A stretch of DNA of 64,000 bases from an uncultured Bacteroides sp. (GTDB taxonomy: Bacteria; Bacteroidota; Bacteroidia; Bacteroidales; Bacteroidaceae), in NCBI RefSeq assembly GCF_958445495.1, contig NZ_CAUCSQ010000004.1, positions 62,001 through 126,000 on the forward strand, read 5' to 3'. This document shows, in pieces, positions 17,420 through 27,085 of this stretch. Under the pieces are notes generated by a model, which was not told the origin of the DNA, made no database searches, and saw nothing but the letters and a program-made list of their open reading frames with translations. Position numbers and translations under genes: made by a program. Numbering within the stretch: the first letter of the stretch is position 1; each line of letters opens with the position of its first letter.

Positions 17420-20200
17420 TCACTCTTCTTTGGCAGTTCCGCCTATACTGCGGATGTATTCGTTCGGAGTGACTCCCGCACTCTTTTTGAATGACCGGAA
17501 GAAAGAAGCGCGTGAACTAAATCCGCAAAGTTCCGCCAATGCAGTCAATGTGTAACGGGAATACTGGCTGTCTGCCACCATCTTCTTGAATTGAGCGACA
17601 CGGTATTCGTTTATAAAATCATAGTAAGACTGATTAAGATATTGGTTCAATAGGTACGACAACGAATGTGAAGAAGTATCCAAAGCAGAAGCCAAGTCGC
17701 CCATCTTCAAATCGGGGTTAATATAAGGCTTTTCTTTCTCCACATAAGCCACCAATTTCTTATGAAGCTCCTTACATTCTTCATCAGTCAGCCTATTGGT
17801 CTTGTATTTCTCTTCGGTAACGGCAGAATGCCGGTCAGCAGTTTCTTTCGGCTCTGAAACGGCCGGAGCGGAAAAAGCGAGCAAATAACGCAGGTGTTTC
17901 CACACGTAATACCTGATGAGGAACACGATTCCTACAATCAATGCAACAAAAAGCCCCCATCCCCACCAAGGTATCATAGGACGTACCGTCACTTGACAAA
18001 TGGCTTCCGACTGCTCATTTCCCGGAAGACGCACACGAAAGGTATAAGTTCCGGAGGGGAGACCGTAATAAGACACCTCATTCTGCGCTGCCAACAACTT
18101 CCAGTCTTTGTCCACTCCTTCCAACCGATATTCATACAACAAAGCGGAAGGGAGTCCATAGGCGAAATCCGTAAAACAGAAAGTCAGATTATTCTGGTTA
18201 TATTTTAAAGAAGGATTGGCGAAAGGAATACCGTTAGCCAATATGTCCGTAAAAACAATCGGACGAACCGTACCGCGCACTTCGTCTACACGTTTCGGGT
18301 CGACATAAATCAGCCCTTTGGTGTTGCCGAACCACAACACCCCTTCTTCATCCTTATAAGCAGCCCCGTTTGTAAAGGTAGGCCCCGGTACTCCGTCATT
18401 GTAAGTGAAAGCGTCATACTCTTCCCCGTCTTCCTTGATACGCAACAAACCGTCATTGCAAGCCACCCATAACCATCCCAGATTATCTTCCACAACGGAC
18501 ATCAATGAATTATCCGGAAGTGTGGAGAAGACAGAGCGGTTCTGGAAACGGTCCATCGTTAAAGTGGATGTGAACAAGCTTCCTTTTTCACGGATAAAAT
18601 AAAGCCGGTGTGCGGCATCTTCATAGATAGTACGCACCTTGTCTTTGTTTACGAATCCTTCGGGAAACACATTGGAACGCAAGCTTCGGGACGCGGGGTC
18701 ATAGATACACATGCCGGTTTCCGTGGCAATCCATCCTTTACCCGTAGAGTCAAAACTCACTTCATATACATTCCCTTCCGGCAGTTGGGAATTGGCGCTG
18801 GTAAAATGTTTAATCTGTTGTGTCTGCTTGCTGTAACAGAAGAGTCCTTGTGAAGTGCCTATCCAAAGATTTCCCTTTGCATCCGGCTTCACACAGAAGA
18901 TATGCCCTTTCTGAAAAAGTTCCGTATCGCCTTGGGTGAAATATTCAAGGGACAGAGTTTCAGGACTCAATACCATCATACCTCCGCCGTATGTACCGAT
19001 ATAATATTCACCGGCATAAAAACAGATGGTCAGTATCAAGTCCGAAGTCAGGACAGGTTTCACAAAACTTTTCACGACTCCGGCAGCTTCGTCGATATAG
19101 AACAAACCGTCACGCGAACCGATTACTTTCTCACGGCCTCTGTTCACGAAGGAACGGATGGAAAGATTGGCAGAATTGAACAAGGGAGGGTAAGCATATG
19201 TATGAAAAAGGCCGTTCTGGTAAAGCGAATAGTCCAAGCCCGCCTGAAAATGTCCCACCCAAACAGTTCCCCTGTCATCTACAAACAGCGAGTAAACAGA
19301 GTTACTGCGGATTCCCTCCTTGTCATTTACATCATGATAAAAACGGCGTACCACCTGTTGGTCCTTATGAGAAAGAAAATGGACGCCATTGCCGTCTGTG
19401 GCTATATATACGTTTTCCTCCCCGTCTCCGGAGATATCGGAAATAACATCGCAACCTAAAGATACGGTATGGGAAAATGTCTTCTTTCCAATGTCGAAAC
19501 GGACTACTCCCTGGCTCATCGTCCCCAGATAAAGCGTTTCCCCGATACGGGTCAGGCACCGGAAATAATCGGCTTCGGGCACGTTCTCCCGAAAATGCCA
19601 GGAGCCTGTCTTACCGTCTTTCAGCGAATAGGAGAACAAACCCTGCACCGTAGCCAGCCATAATGTACTCTTATCTTCATTCAGGCAAATATCCATGATT
19701 CTGTTACAGGCGGCCAGCATATTAGGGTCTGTCAGCACTTGCCGCAACTGCCCGTCTTTCTGGATAAACAATCCTTTTTCCGTCCCTATATAAAGCATAT
19801 TGCCGTCCGCCAGCAGCGCATTGACGGCAAAGTCTATCTTTTCGGGCACAATTCTGTCTAATTGGTTGTTAGTGCGGTTCAGCCGCCAAAGCCCGATACC
19901 ATTGCCTACCCAAAGCTGATTATCGGCAGTCTCAGTAATGCAGTTCACCCGTTTCTTCCGCCCGGACTCCATTCCCCGGAATTCAAAATGCCGTACTTTT
20001 ACCCCGTCGAAACGGTCGAGACAATTATCGGTTCCCAACCACACGAAACCTTCTGAATCTTTATAAATAGCATTCACCAACAATCCGGAAAGACCGTCGG
20101 ACATTACCACATTGCGAAACGTGTAATTCCCCGCTTGCGAAGTTACTCCGCAAGCCCAATACATGATAAAAAAAATCAGATATTTAATCGTGCCTTTCAC
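17420..20200 (-). CDS. Membrane-spanning propeller/Y_Y_Y sensor fused directly to an AraC DNA-binding domain
   Basis: Regulator of 926 residues. After a signal (MKGTIKYLIFFIMYWACGVTSQA) come reg_prop propeller repeats (DSEGFVWLGTDNCLDRFDG, NLWIGTSQGLFCYS, VLWFGNTKGLIYVDP) and a Y_Y_Y domain (YEYRLEGVDKDWKLL ... LPSGTYTFRVR). A transmembrane helix follows at about residues 745-767 (GWGLFVALIVGIVFLIRYYV). The C-terminus is an AraC-type HTH (about 817-920: ALAELCGFSSRASFFRSFKK, then VTPNEYIRSI). Unlike an HTCS it has no HisKA, HATPase or receiver domain, so it looks like a one-component transmembrane sensor-regulator. It lies between GH28 and the PUL-A sigma gene and likely controls one or both. 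A TAAGTTTG -7 box lies at 20234-20241. Confidence 0.88.
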   Translation of the reverse strand: MKGTIKYLIFFIMYWACGVTSQAGNYTFRNVVMSDGLSGLLVNAIYKDSEGFVWLGTDNCLDRFDGVKVRHFEFRGMESGRKKRVNCITETADNQLWVGNGIGLWRLNRTNNQLDRIVPEKIDFAVNALLADGNMLYIGTEKGLFIQKDGQLRQVLTDPNMLAACNRIMDICLNEDKSTLWLATVQGLFSYSLKDGKTGSWHFRENVPEADYFRCLTRIGETLYLGTMSQGVVRFDIGKKTFSHTVSLGCDVISDISGDGEENVYIATDGNGVHFLSHKDQQVVRRFYHDVNDKEGIRSNSVYSLFVDDRGTVWVGHFQAGLDYSLYQNGLFHTYAYPPLFNSANLSIRSFVNRGREKVIGSRDGLFYIDEAAGVVKSFVKPVLTSDLILTICFYAGEYYIGTYGGGMMVLSPETLSLEYFTQGDTELFQKGHIFCVKPDAKGNLWIGTSQGLFCYSKQTQQIKHFTSANSQLPEGNVYEVSFDSTGKGWIATETGMCIYDPASRSLRSNVFPEGFVNKDKVRTIYEDAAHRLYFIREKGSLFTSTLTMDRFQNRSVFSTLPDNSLMSVVEDNLGWLWVACNDGLLRIKEDGEEYDAFTYNDGVPGPTFTNGAAYKDEEGVLWFGNTKGLIYVDPKRVDEVRGTVRPIVFTDILANGIPFANPSLKYNQNNLTFCFTDFAYGLPSALLYEYRLEGVDKDWKLLAAQNEVSYYGLPSGTYTFRVRLPGNEQSEAICQVTVRPMIPWWGWGLFVALIVGIVFLIRYYVWKHLRYLLAFSAPAVSEPKETADRHSAVTEEKYKTNRLTDEECKELHKKLVAYVEKEKPYINPDLKMGDLASALDTSSHSLSYLLNQYLNQSYYDFINEYRVAQFKKMVADSQYSRYTLTALAELCGFSSRASFFRSFKKSAGVTPNEYIRSIGGTAKEE

Positions 20201-20233
20201 CTATCAACAGTCCCTTTCATATTAAACATGTGA

Positions 20234-20241
20234 CAAACTTA
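20234..20241 (-). promoter_or_regulatory. Bacteroides-type -7 box (TAAGTTTG) before the propeller-AraC regulator
   Basis: On the minus strand TAAGTTTG matches TAnnTTTG, 33 nt upstream of the regulator's start codon. No convincing -33 TTTG is seen at the usual distance. Confidence 0.4.
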
Positions 20242-20308
20242 CATAAAAATCTCCAAATGAGAATATTTCTTTTATTAAAATGAGAAAAATCCCGCCCTGA
20301 TATTGCCC

Positions 20309-21853
20309 TTACTGTTCTATTTGAACTGTCAACTTCGAATCGATATGCGCATTCGATACTTTATGTAAAAATACCTCAGGTGATGAGTTTTGCCCGGCAG
20401 TCAGTTGCTTCACATACATTTCATCCACATCCACTGCTATGACAGGAATACGAGGTTCCGGCTTTTCTGAAATAAATGTTCCATTATTCAACGTCAATTT
20501 CGCTACATGTCTGATAAACAGCCCGAAACTAGGAAGATTCTTCCATACAGTAGGCTGTGGATAGCCTTTTTCATCTTCAATGACATCTCTGAAAGAAGCC
20601 CAGTATTTATCCGGATACATGTTCTTATCCATATCATGCCGCTCCCCCTTTATAAGTTCTTTTGTCAGGAAATTCCCTTTTACCAGACCGCCCTTATTTA
20701 CAAAATGAAGATTGCTCAGATAAATATTCTCTATTTTATGTCCGGGAATGCCAGTGATGGAGGAACAAAAATTTCCGGTACCATAGGCAGTTATATTACT
20801 GATTTGAATATTCCTCATGACTCCCACCGGAGGTACGGGAACGCTGTCGATATGTTTGCGTCCCCTGTCAGCCAAACGGACATACAGAGGACATTCGGTC
20901 CCTTCAATCAGTATATTATCAATACTCACTCCTTCCATCACGCCTCCATCGACAACTTCCAGAGAAATAGCCGTTATGCCGGCAGGAGTTGACTGAATGA
21001 TTCGTTCACCTGCAAAACGGCTCGGTTTCACTATGCAATCCGAAATAAGGATGTTGCGGAAACCTCCGGTAGACTCCGTCCCGCATTTGATTGCATTGGC
21101 AAAACTACTGACAATGCAATTATTTATCACAATATCCTCACAAGGAGCGGTTCCTGTGCTCTTCAAAACAATGCCGTCATCATCGGAGTCGATAATACTG
21201 TCGGACAATATAAATCTGCGACAACCGTCAATATCAATACCGTCATTGTTTCCGTTAGCATGGTTAAAGACTTTAATATCTGTAACTGTCACATCTTCAC
21301 AATCCAAATAATGCTGGTTCCAGATAGCAGAATCAAGCATGGTTATCCCAGAAACAGATACATTTTTACAAGATATGAAAAGAATATTACGCGGCCGACC
21401 GTTACAGTCTCCGGCAACTCCCTGAACCCGTCCCTTCCTGCCTCTGCCTTTTCCATCAATCGTACCTTTTCCCGTGATACTTATATGGTTGGCTTTTTCG
21501 GCATAAATTAATGCAGACCATCCCCCGGCATCTTTCAACGAACGATAAGCGGCGGGTGGTAAAAGAGGAAAATCGGCATAGTCATTGCTAGCTTCCAATA
21601 CGGCTCCGCCGGACAGGTGCAGTTCTACATTATCTTTCAAGAAAATGGTACCCGACCGGAATCTTCCGGCGGGAATTACCACTTTTCCTCCTCCATTCCG
21701 AAAGGCGCTATCAATAGCTTTATTTATGGCTTGCGTATTTACCGCCAATGTATCCGCGCCATAATCCAGAATATTATAGACCCCGTCTATGCTTCGGGCA
21801 GATACTGTGACAGTGTATGCCATAAGTATCAATAATACCAATTGTCTCTTCAT
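20309..21853 (-). CDS. GH28-like pectinase-type beta-helix enzyme
   Basis: Secreted right-handed beta-helix protein of 514 residues (signal MKRQLVLLILMAYTVTVSA). The start shows the GH28/pectate-lyase-3 N-terminal fold (YNILDYGADTLAVNTQAINK). GH28-type acids are present: Asp204 in NNDGIDIDG, and Asp225/Asp226 in IDSDDDGIVLKS, spaced 21 as in fungal polygalacturonases. The usual GHG histidine is not evident; its place reads IKCGTESTGG. This may mean altered specificity (rhamnogalacturonan or other uronate) rather than plain polygalacturonan. It lies upstream of the propeller-AraC regulator and downstream of the deletion scar. Confidence 0.83.
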   Translation of the reverse strand: MKRQLVLLILMAYTVTVSARSIDGVYNILDYGADTLAVNTQAINKAIDSAFRNGGGKVVIPAGRFRSGTIFLKDNVELHLSGGAVLEASNDYADFPLLPPAAYRSLKDAGGWSALIYAEKANHISITGKGTIDGKGRGRKGRVQGVAGDCNGRPRNILFISCKNVSVSGITMLDSAIWNQHYLDCEDVTVTDIKVFNHANGNNDGIDIDGCRRFILSDSIIDSDDDGIVLKSTGTAPCEDIVINNCIVSSFANAIKCGTESTGGFRNILISDCIVKPSRFAGERIIQSTPAGITAISLEVVDGGVMEGVSIDNILIEGTECPLYVRLADRGRKHIDSVPVPPVGVMRNIQISNITAYGTGNFCSSITGIPGHKIENIYLSNLHFVNKGGLVKGNFLTKELIKGERHDMDKNMYPDKYWASFRDVIEDEKGYPQPTVWKNLPSFGLFIRHVAKLTLNNGTFISEKPEPRIPVIAVDVDEMYVKQLTAGQNSSPEVFLHKVSNAHIDSKLTVQIEQ

Positions 21854-21919
21854 ATTCGCTATACGTTTATAGACAAATACGAAGAGGCAATCTCATTTAC
21901 TCAATCTCATTTGAATTAT

Positions 21920-22486
21920 TTACCGGCCAATCAATTCAATCATATAACTATATGTATATTTCTTATCAAGCAGCCTATATTGGTTGTGCGGATACATTCC
22001 CCAACTATTATCACCTCCCAGCCCACGCTGTTTCAAATCTATATGCAAAAATATATTCTTTCGGGGGACAATGTCAACAGTATGTTGCAGTTTACGGGTA
22101 AGTCCCGGGTCAAGGTCTTCCGGTGCAAAATGCAGGGCAGAAAATGCAATAGGCTGCAAACCAGTGATTTTCACTCCTTGCCCGTCATTATCCAGTAAAG
22201 ACAACCAACGGACATCTGTTTTGTTACCGGTCAGACCAATACTTCCCGTCACAATGACAGAACCATTGTCACGTATCAAATATTCCATAACATACGGAAC
22301 CCGGATGTCACTCAATATCCAATTAACCTTTACAGACAACCCCTTCTTATTTTTTTCGTCTATTGTCACACTTTCCACATAACGGTTGACATGAGCAGTT
22401 CGCCAGACACCTGTCAGAGCCGGCATTTTATTCCCGAAATCATTATCGACCGGAGCACGCCAGAAAGCGATATGTTCCAATTGCTC
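21920..22486 (-). pseudogene. Remnant of a GH2 beta-galactosidase-type gene (C-terminal domain only)
   Basis: The frame encodes about 190 residues matching the C-terminal 'beta-galactosidase small chain' domain of GH2 enzymes: HIAFWRAPVDNDFGNKMP near the start and GDNSWGMYPHNQYRLLDKKY near the natural end. The N-terminal sugar-binding, Ig-like and TIM-barrel domains are missing. At about 22486 the sequence switches, in another frame, to the N-terminus of an HTCS gene. It is therefore the 3' end left by a large deletion; the catalytic domain is gone. Confidence 0.85.
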
Positions 22487-22691
22487 CGTCAAACCGTTCC
22501 ACAGAACTTGCCGTACCAATCCAGACATACCCTAAAGAATCTTTATAAAAAGTACTGACCATTAAATCAGAAAGACCGTCGGTTTCGGAAAGGCTACGAA
22601 AAGAAAGAGAAATAGAATAAACAGACAAACTTACAAATAACAGACAAAGAGTAAGAACAGGCTTCACCGTATATCGTATTAGATTGCGCAT
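22487..22691 (-). pseudogene. Remnant of a hybrid two-component regulator gene (N-terminus only)
   Basis: From an ATG at 22691 the frame gives a signal-like segment (YTVKPVLTLCLLFVSLSVYS) and the first propeller repeat (TDGLSDLMVSTFYKDSLGYV, then WIGTASSVERFDG), typical of HTCS N-termini. After RFDG (about 22485-22487) it runs out of homology, reading through a few GH2-derived codons out of frame to a stop at 22443. Everything after residue about 69 of the regulator is lost. The intact regulator at 17420 starts with similar sequence. Confidence 0.82.
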
Positions 22692-22816
22692 AGGAGACTC
22701 ATATTTAACAAAACAATGCAAACCTACATAAAATATTTCAGATTTCATGTAGGTCTGCACAAAAACAGAACACCGGCTTCACTATAAGTTTCCGGAGAAA
22801 ATCCTTTCCCTTTACT

Positions 22817-25093
22817 TCACAGTCTCACCTTTACCTGTGTCCCCCGATAGACAACCGGGATTTTCTTATCATTCACTTCTACGGCTGCAGGTTTGCCGGC
22901 ACTTCTGAAAACAGCATTCATCTTCGGCTGTCCGTCCAGCCAGAGCCTGAGTTTCTTACCTTCCGTTTTCCGGATGGCAAACAGCTTGGAGAGTGATGAA
23001 AAATATGTTTCGCCGTCCCGCCTCAACGCGCTTCCGTAAGCGATGAAGAAATCTTTAGCATCCTTCGCTTCCGTACCCTCCGGATAAGAGACAGCAAACA
23101 TATAAGCGTCGGTCATCCAACCGTCCGGCATAATCCACGAATTACTGTGCATCAGTCTTCCATCAGCCAATTGATTGATATACAAATCGGTAATTTTACC
23201 TTTATGGCGGATACGGAGACCTATCCAATCCTGCCCCTCCCTTCTTTCCATTTGAGGCAGGTCTTTTTCATCGGGAGTATCTTTCAGGATAATGGCAGTC
23301 AATCCTTTCACCCGGTTCACCTCTGCGGGCAAATGGAAAGAATAATAAGTTTCCGTACCTTTCAAGTCTTCCGTAGGAGCTTCCAGCTCTTCCCAATACA
23401 AATCTTCGGGATAATCATGGACAAAATCGGACTTAGCCAGCATGCGGGGATACAGAGGACGAATGACTACCGAGGAATTTCCATTCGTCACATTCACGTC
23501 GATGCCGGATTTCTTATAAACGCCGTTGGTGTGCCACAACCATTCAAACTGTCCTATCTTATGCGTCTTCAAGTCGTCAATCATATAAATCACATTATCC
23601 ATCCAGAGGAAATGGCGGAAATTGCGACTGAAATTGTCAGAAACAGGACCGGTTCCGTTCGCCAGCACATATTTCACATCGCCCGCATCCAGCAGATGAT
23701 GTAAGTACCCTCTCAACATAGAACCGCCGTACTGCTGCTCGCGCGACTGTCCTTTCCCGTTGAACAGCACTACATTGTGCGCCTGACTTTGAAAGAAATA
23801 ATTGCGATAGGCAGGATTCGGATACCAGCAGTTTCCCGCATCCTTTATGATATCCACCCCTTTATGGAAAAGGATAAAAGAATTGGCATCCGCATGAGAG
23901 TGGTTCCAGGTATGGCCGCTCTTCACGGCAAGCATTGTGGCATCCTTTTCCCATGAGTCACGCATAGTGGCCCAACCGAAATCCGAAAACAGTTGCGAAG
24001 TTTTCAGTTCGGGAGTTACGGGGGCCTTACTCAAATCAGGCGTATAAAGAAAACCCGTCGGACGGTTCAGGAAAAAACCGTCGCGGTGCTGGCCTTGCTC
24101 CACCTGAGTTATATACCACAGAATAATCGGGTCTTTCAGTCCCAACGCATACAACAGCATCATACTGGATTCCGCCGACACGTTTTTGTGGCTATCTCCG
24201 AAATTCAGACTATACAGCATTCCCGTACGCGGATAACAGACTTGGGAAAAGTAGTTCGGCAGTTTCGCCAATTGAGGAATATCACCGGGATTCTGCCCGG
24301 GATGAGTATTTATCCACGCTATCCGGAACAGCAGGGCTTCCTGAATGCCAAAATTCGCATAATTCAGACTTTCATACATTCCACCGGACTCATCGAAACT
24401 CTTCGCCTTCTGTTGCAACACATCACCGGCAAAATCAAACCATTCGGGAAGAGACTCGTGAAGTTGCTCCACCCATTCCCTTGCTTCCGGAAGTTCATTT
24501 TGAAGGCTCAATGCCAATAATCCGCCCTGGCACACACAGGAAGTCCACCAGTTATGCCCCATGGAATTCAAGGAATGAATGCGGGAGGGTTCTAATAACC
24601 AGTCGCCCAAAGCCGGTTCTACCGCCAACCGTTTCAAGCCGCCGGCTATCTTTTTCCTTTCCGAAGAAGACATCACGTTATAAGCTGCATCATATCCTAA
24701 GGCAGAAAGAAAACTCTTATGTGCCATGCCCAGTTGGGAACGCCACACGGGGATACGCGCCATCATCTCCATATCTCCCCATGACTCGGCTTCCACTGCT
24801 TTCAAAAGGATTTCTTTAATCACATCCGCATATTCTTTATCATCCGTCATCAGATAGGCCAACGAAAGATAATCGAGCCGGTTGAAGTCTTTCTTCCGCA
24901 AAGCCTCATCCGCAGCCTTTTTAATATCTTCCCAGGCTTTCTGCAACTCCGGTTCATTCTGCATGCGCTGTTTCACCTGCTGAATGCGTTGCGGGGTATA
25001 TAAAAGCGAAGGATGTTTTATCTTTTGCGCATATACGGACATTGTAAACAACATTCCGATTAAATACAGGATGATTTGTTTCATGGCATTCAT
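22817..25093 (-). CDS. Heparinase II/III-like polysaccharide lyase candidate
   Basis: Secreted protein of 758 residues (signal MNAMKQIILYLIGMLFTMSVYAQ; a start three codons later at 25084 is equally possible). The N-terminal alpha-barrel carries NSMGHNWW (Asn176, His180) and GGMYESLNYAN (Tyr240). The heparinase II/III-like beta-sandwich begins near residue 370 and has the hallmark HTWNHSHADANSFILF (His398, His400). These Asn/His/Tyr/His positions agree with the family's elimination mechanism. Family members act on uronic-acid polysaccharides (heparin, alginate and others); the PL number cannot be fixed by eye. The gene follows the esterase with only 5 bp between, so the two are co-transcribed. 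Confidence 0.85.
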   Translation of the reverse strand: MNAMKQIILYLIGMLFTMSVYAQKIKHPSLLYTPQRIQQVKQRMQNEPELQKAWEDIKKAADEALRKKDFNRLDYLSLAYLMTDDKEYADVIKEILLKAVEAESWGDMEMMARIPVWRSQLGMAHKSFLSALGYDAAYNVMSSSERKKIAGGLKRLAVEPALGDWLLEPSRIHSLNSMGHNWWTSCVCQGGLLALSLQNELPEAREWVEQLHESLPEWFDFAGDVLQQKAKSFDESGGMYESLNYANFGIQEALLFRIAWINTHPGQNPGDIPQLAKLPNYFSQVCYPRTGMLYSLNFGDSHKNVSAESSMMLLYALGLKDPIILWYITQVEQGQHRDGFFLNRPTGFLYTPDLSKAPVTPELKTSQLFSDFGWATMRDSWEKDATMLAVKSGHTWNHSHADANSFILFHKGVDIIKDAGNCWYPNPAYRNYFFQSQAHNVVLFNGKGQSREQQYGGSMLRGYLHHLLDAGDVKYVLANGTGPVSDNFSRNFRHFLWMDNVIYMIDDLKTHKIGQFEWLWHTNGVYKKSGIDVNVTNGNSSVVIRPLYPRMLAKSDFVHDYPEDLYWEELEAPTEDLKGTETYYSFHLPAEVNRVKGLTAIILKDTPDEKDLPQMERREGQDWIGLRIRHKGKITDLYINQLADGRLMHSNSWIMPDGWMTDAYMFAVSYPEGTEAKDAKDFFIAYGSALRRDGETYFSSLSKLFAIRKTEGKKLRLWLDGQPKMNAVFRSAGKPAAVEVNDKKIPVVYRGTQVKVRL

Positions 25094-25098
25094 TTCTT

Positions 25099-27021
25099 CT
25101 ATTTTAAACGTTCAATATTGATTAAAAACTCTTCCAGAACCACATTAAACTCTTCCGGACGCTCCATATTCATCATGTGTCCGCAATCCTCAATCACTTT
25201 CAACTTCCCGTTAGGAAGATAATCGAGGATTTGAGGTTTCTTTGAGAACCGGTTATCAGGCGAATGCCCTTCCACAATCAAAGCCGGTACGTCAGGATGG
25301 CTCCTTTTCAATCTTTCAATGGCATCCAGCCCCGCTACCACCCGCACTTCCTTATGCAAGGGTTGCCATGCGTCCCATTCGTCAATCATCCGCCACAAAG
25401 GCGCGCGCATCCGTTCACGCCGGCTTCCCCCGGATTTCATCAACCCCTCAAACCACTCCCGTTTCATGACATCCACCCCTTTCTTTTTCAAAGCAGCAAT
25501 TTCTTCGTCGCGTTTCACGGCTTCCTCTTTTGTCATAGGCTGGCTCGGTCCTTTGGACTTCCGTATGTTTCCACTGGCTAAAAAAGCGGACAACATCCGT
25601 TCCGGGAAATACGCCAGCATATCGGCAGTGACGAACCCGCCCAGGGAAAGCCCGACAATATGCGCCTTCCGGATATGCAGGGAGTCCATCAAAGCAACCA
25701 AATCCTCCGCATGCGTGAATTGATAATCTTCCGTTTGAGGGGAAGAAACGCCGTATCCCCTCAAATCATAACGGATAACGCGATAATTTTTCGCAAACAC
25801 AGAGAATTGCCCATCCCACATACGATGGTCGAGAGAATGTCCGTGAACAAAGATTAGCGGTTCGCCCCGGCCCGCCTCTTCATAATACAAGGAGCCGTTT
25901 CCTACCTGAATACGTCCCTGCTTCACAACGGACGGATTGCCCTTTACGATTTCCGATACTGTCCGTGAAATGACCGGGCTGCCGAAAAAAGAAGAGAAAC
26001 CGTCTTCTTTGACGGACGAACCTGCCACATGGGCAATGAAGAATCCGTAAACCTTATCGCGTTTATTGAGCCACGGATAAGCGCCGGCCCATCCCGGAGA
26101 GCTTATCTGAAAAGCTTCACCTGTTTTTTTATCTACCAGCTCACGCCATTCTCCCAATCCGTAGATTCCGTTATGAGATTGTCCCAATCCCTTCATCACA
26201 TAATTATCAGAAGGGATTGCCGCACCCCTCACCTGGTCGGCCTGCATCTCTTTCACCGTTTCCGCCGATACAATCCGCTTGCCCTCATACGTCCCGTCGT
26301 GATAAACCATAGACAGAAAACGCATATAATCATTCAGTGTGGTACACAGTCCCCCTCCCAGCATAGGCGCATGGCCGCCCTCCGTATTGACCGGCGTGAA
26401 ATGGGAACTCTTCATACCCAAAGGTTGCGCCAGCAACTCCTGAAAAAGGGTTTCGAACTCTTTCCCCGCCGCCTTCTCCGCCATTCTTCCGGCAATCTGC
26501 ATGGCAAGTCCTCCATACTCAAAACGGCTTCCGGGAGCAAAGACCGTATCCAAAGGAAGGATTTCCACAATCGCCGAATCCAGATGATTGTAGTTGTCTA
26601 TACGAGGTTCCGGAAGATACGGGCGCACCCCCGAAGTATGGGACAATAATTGCCGCAAAAGGATTTTGCCTTTGGCATCTCCCTTAAATTCCGGCAGCCA
26701 CTTCTCTACCGGGTCTTCCCATCCTAAATCCGTACGGTCGACTACCGCCCCGACCACGGTTGCCGCCACCCATTTTCCGGCGGAAGCGACATAGACTTTC
26801 GTATCGGACGTATAACCGCCGTAATCTTTCCGAAAAACTACAGAGTCGTTCTTCACCACGCAAACGGATGCTCCGGGATAATACCCCTTATCCACCCATC
26901 CCCGTATGAGGGAGTCCAGAGGCGAGAAATCATACAGTCTTTCCCTGCCGGGCGACACCTTGCAGGAAACGGCAAAAAAGCAGAGGCACGCAAAAGCGGC
27001 AATTAACAAGCGGCTGTTCAT
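25099..27021 (-). CDS. Two-domain lipoprotein: serine beta-lactamase-like hydrolase fused to an alpha/beta-hydrolase
   Basis: Lipoprotein of 640 residues (MNSRLLIAAFACLCFFAVSC, Cys20). Residues about 30-355 are a class C beta-lactamase/esterase-like domain with SxxK (Ser80-Ala-Gly-Lys83) and a Tyr-Gly-Gly in place of YxN (FEYGG, Tyr169). Residues about 372-640 are an alpha/beta-hydrolase with HGHSLDHRMWDG, nucleophile Ser459 in GLSLGG, a likely acid at Asp589 and His615 in EDCGHMMNMERPEEF. Both active sites look intact. In a PUL such enzymes usually remove acyl or methyl esters from the glycan, so a dual esterase is the best inference; the substrates are unknown. It sits between GH127 and the heparinase-like gene in one operon. 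Confidence 0.85.
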   Translation of the reverse strand: MNSRLLIAAFACLCFFAVSCKVSPGRERLYDFSPLDSLIRGWVDKGYYPGASVCVVKNDSVVFRKDYGGYTSDTKVYVASAGKWVAATVVGAVVDRTDLGWEDPVEKWLPEFKGDAKGKILLRQLLSHTSGVRPYLPEPRIDNYNHLDSAIVEILPLDTVFAPGSRFEYGGLAMQIAGRMAEKAAGKEFETLFQELLAQPLGMKSSHFTPVNTEGGHAPMLGGGLCTTLNDYMRFLSMVYHDGTYEGKRIVSAETVKEMQADQVRGAAIPSDNYVMKGLGQSHNGIYGLGEWRELVDKKTGEAFQISSPGWAGAYPWLNKRDKVYGFFIAHVAGSSVKEDGFSSFFGSPVISRTVSEIVKGNPSVVKQGRIQVGNGSLYYEEAGRGEPLIFVHGHSLDHRMWDGQFSVFAKNYRVIRYDLRGYGVSSPQTEDYQFTHAEDLVALMDSLHIRKAHIVGLSLGGFVTADMLAYFPERMLSAFLASGNIRKSKGPSQPMTKEEAVKRDEEIAALKKKGVDVMKREWFEGLMKSGGSRRERMRAPLWRMIDEWDAWQPLHKEVRVVAGLDAIERLKRSHPDVPALIVEGHSPDNRFSKKPQILDYLPNGKLKVIEDCGHMMNMERPEEFNVVLEEFLINIERLK

Positions 27022-27085
27022 TTTGTCATTCGTTTAATTTTTCTTTATTTTCCTTTATTTCCGACAGACCTGTCACGAATACACC

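Noticed and set aside
22443..22760. Small independent protein with a signal peptide
   Set aside because: The sequence is the start of an HTCS that ends abruptly in out-of-frame GH2 codons, so it is a remnant rather than a gene.
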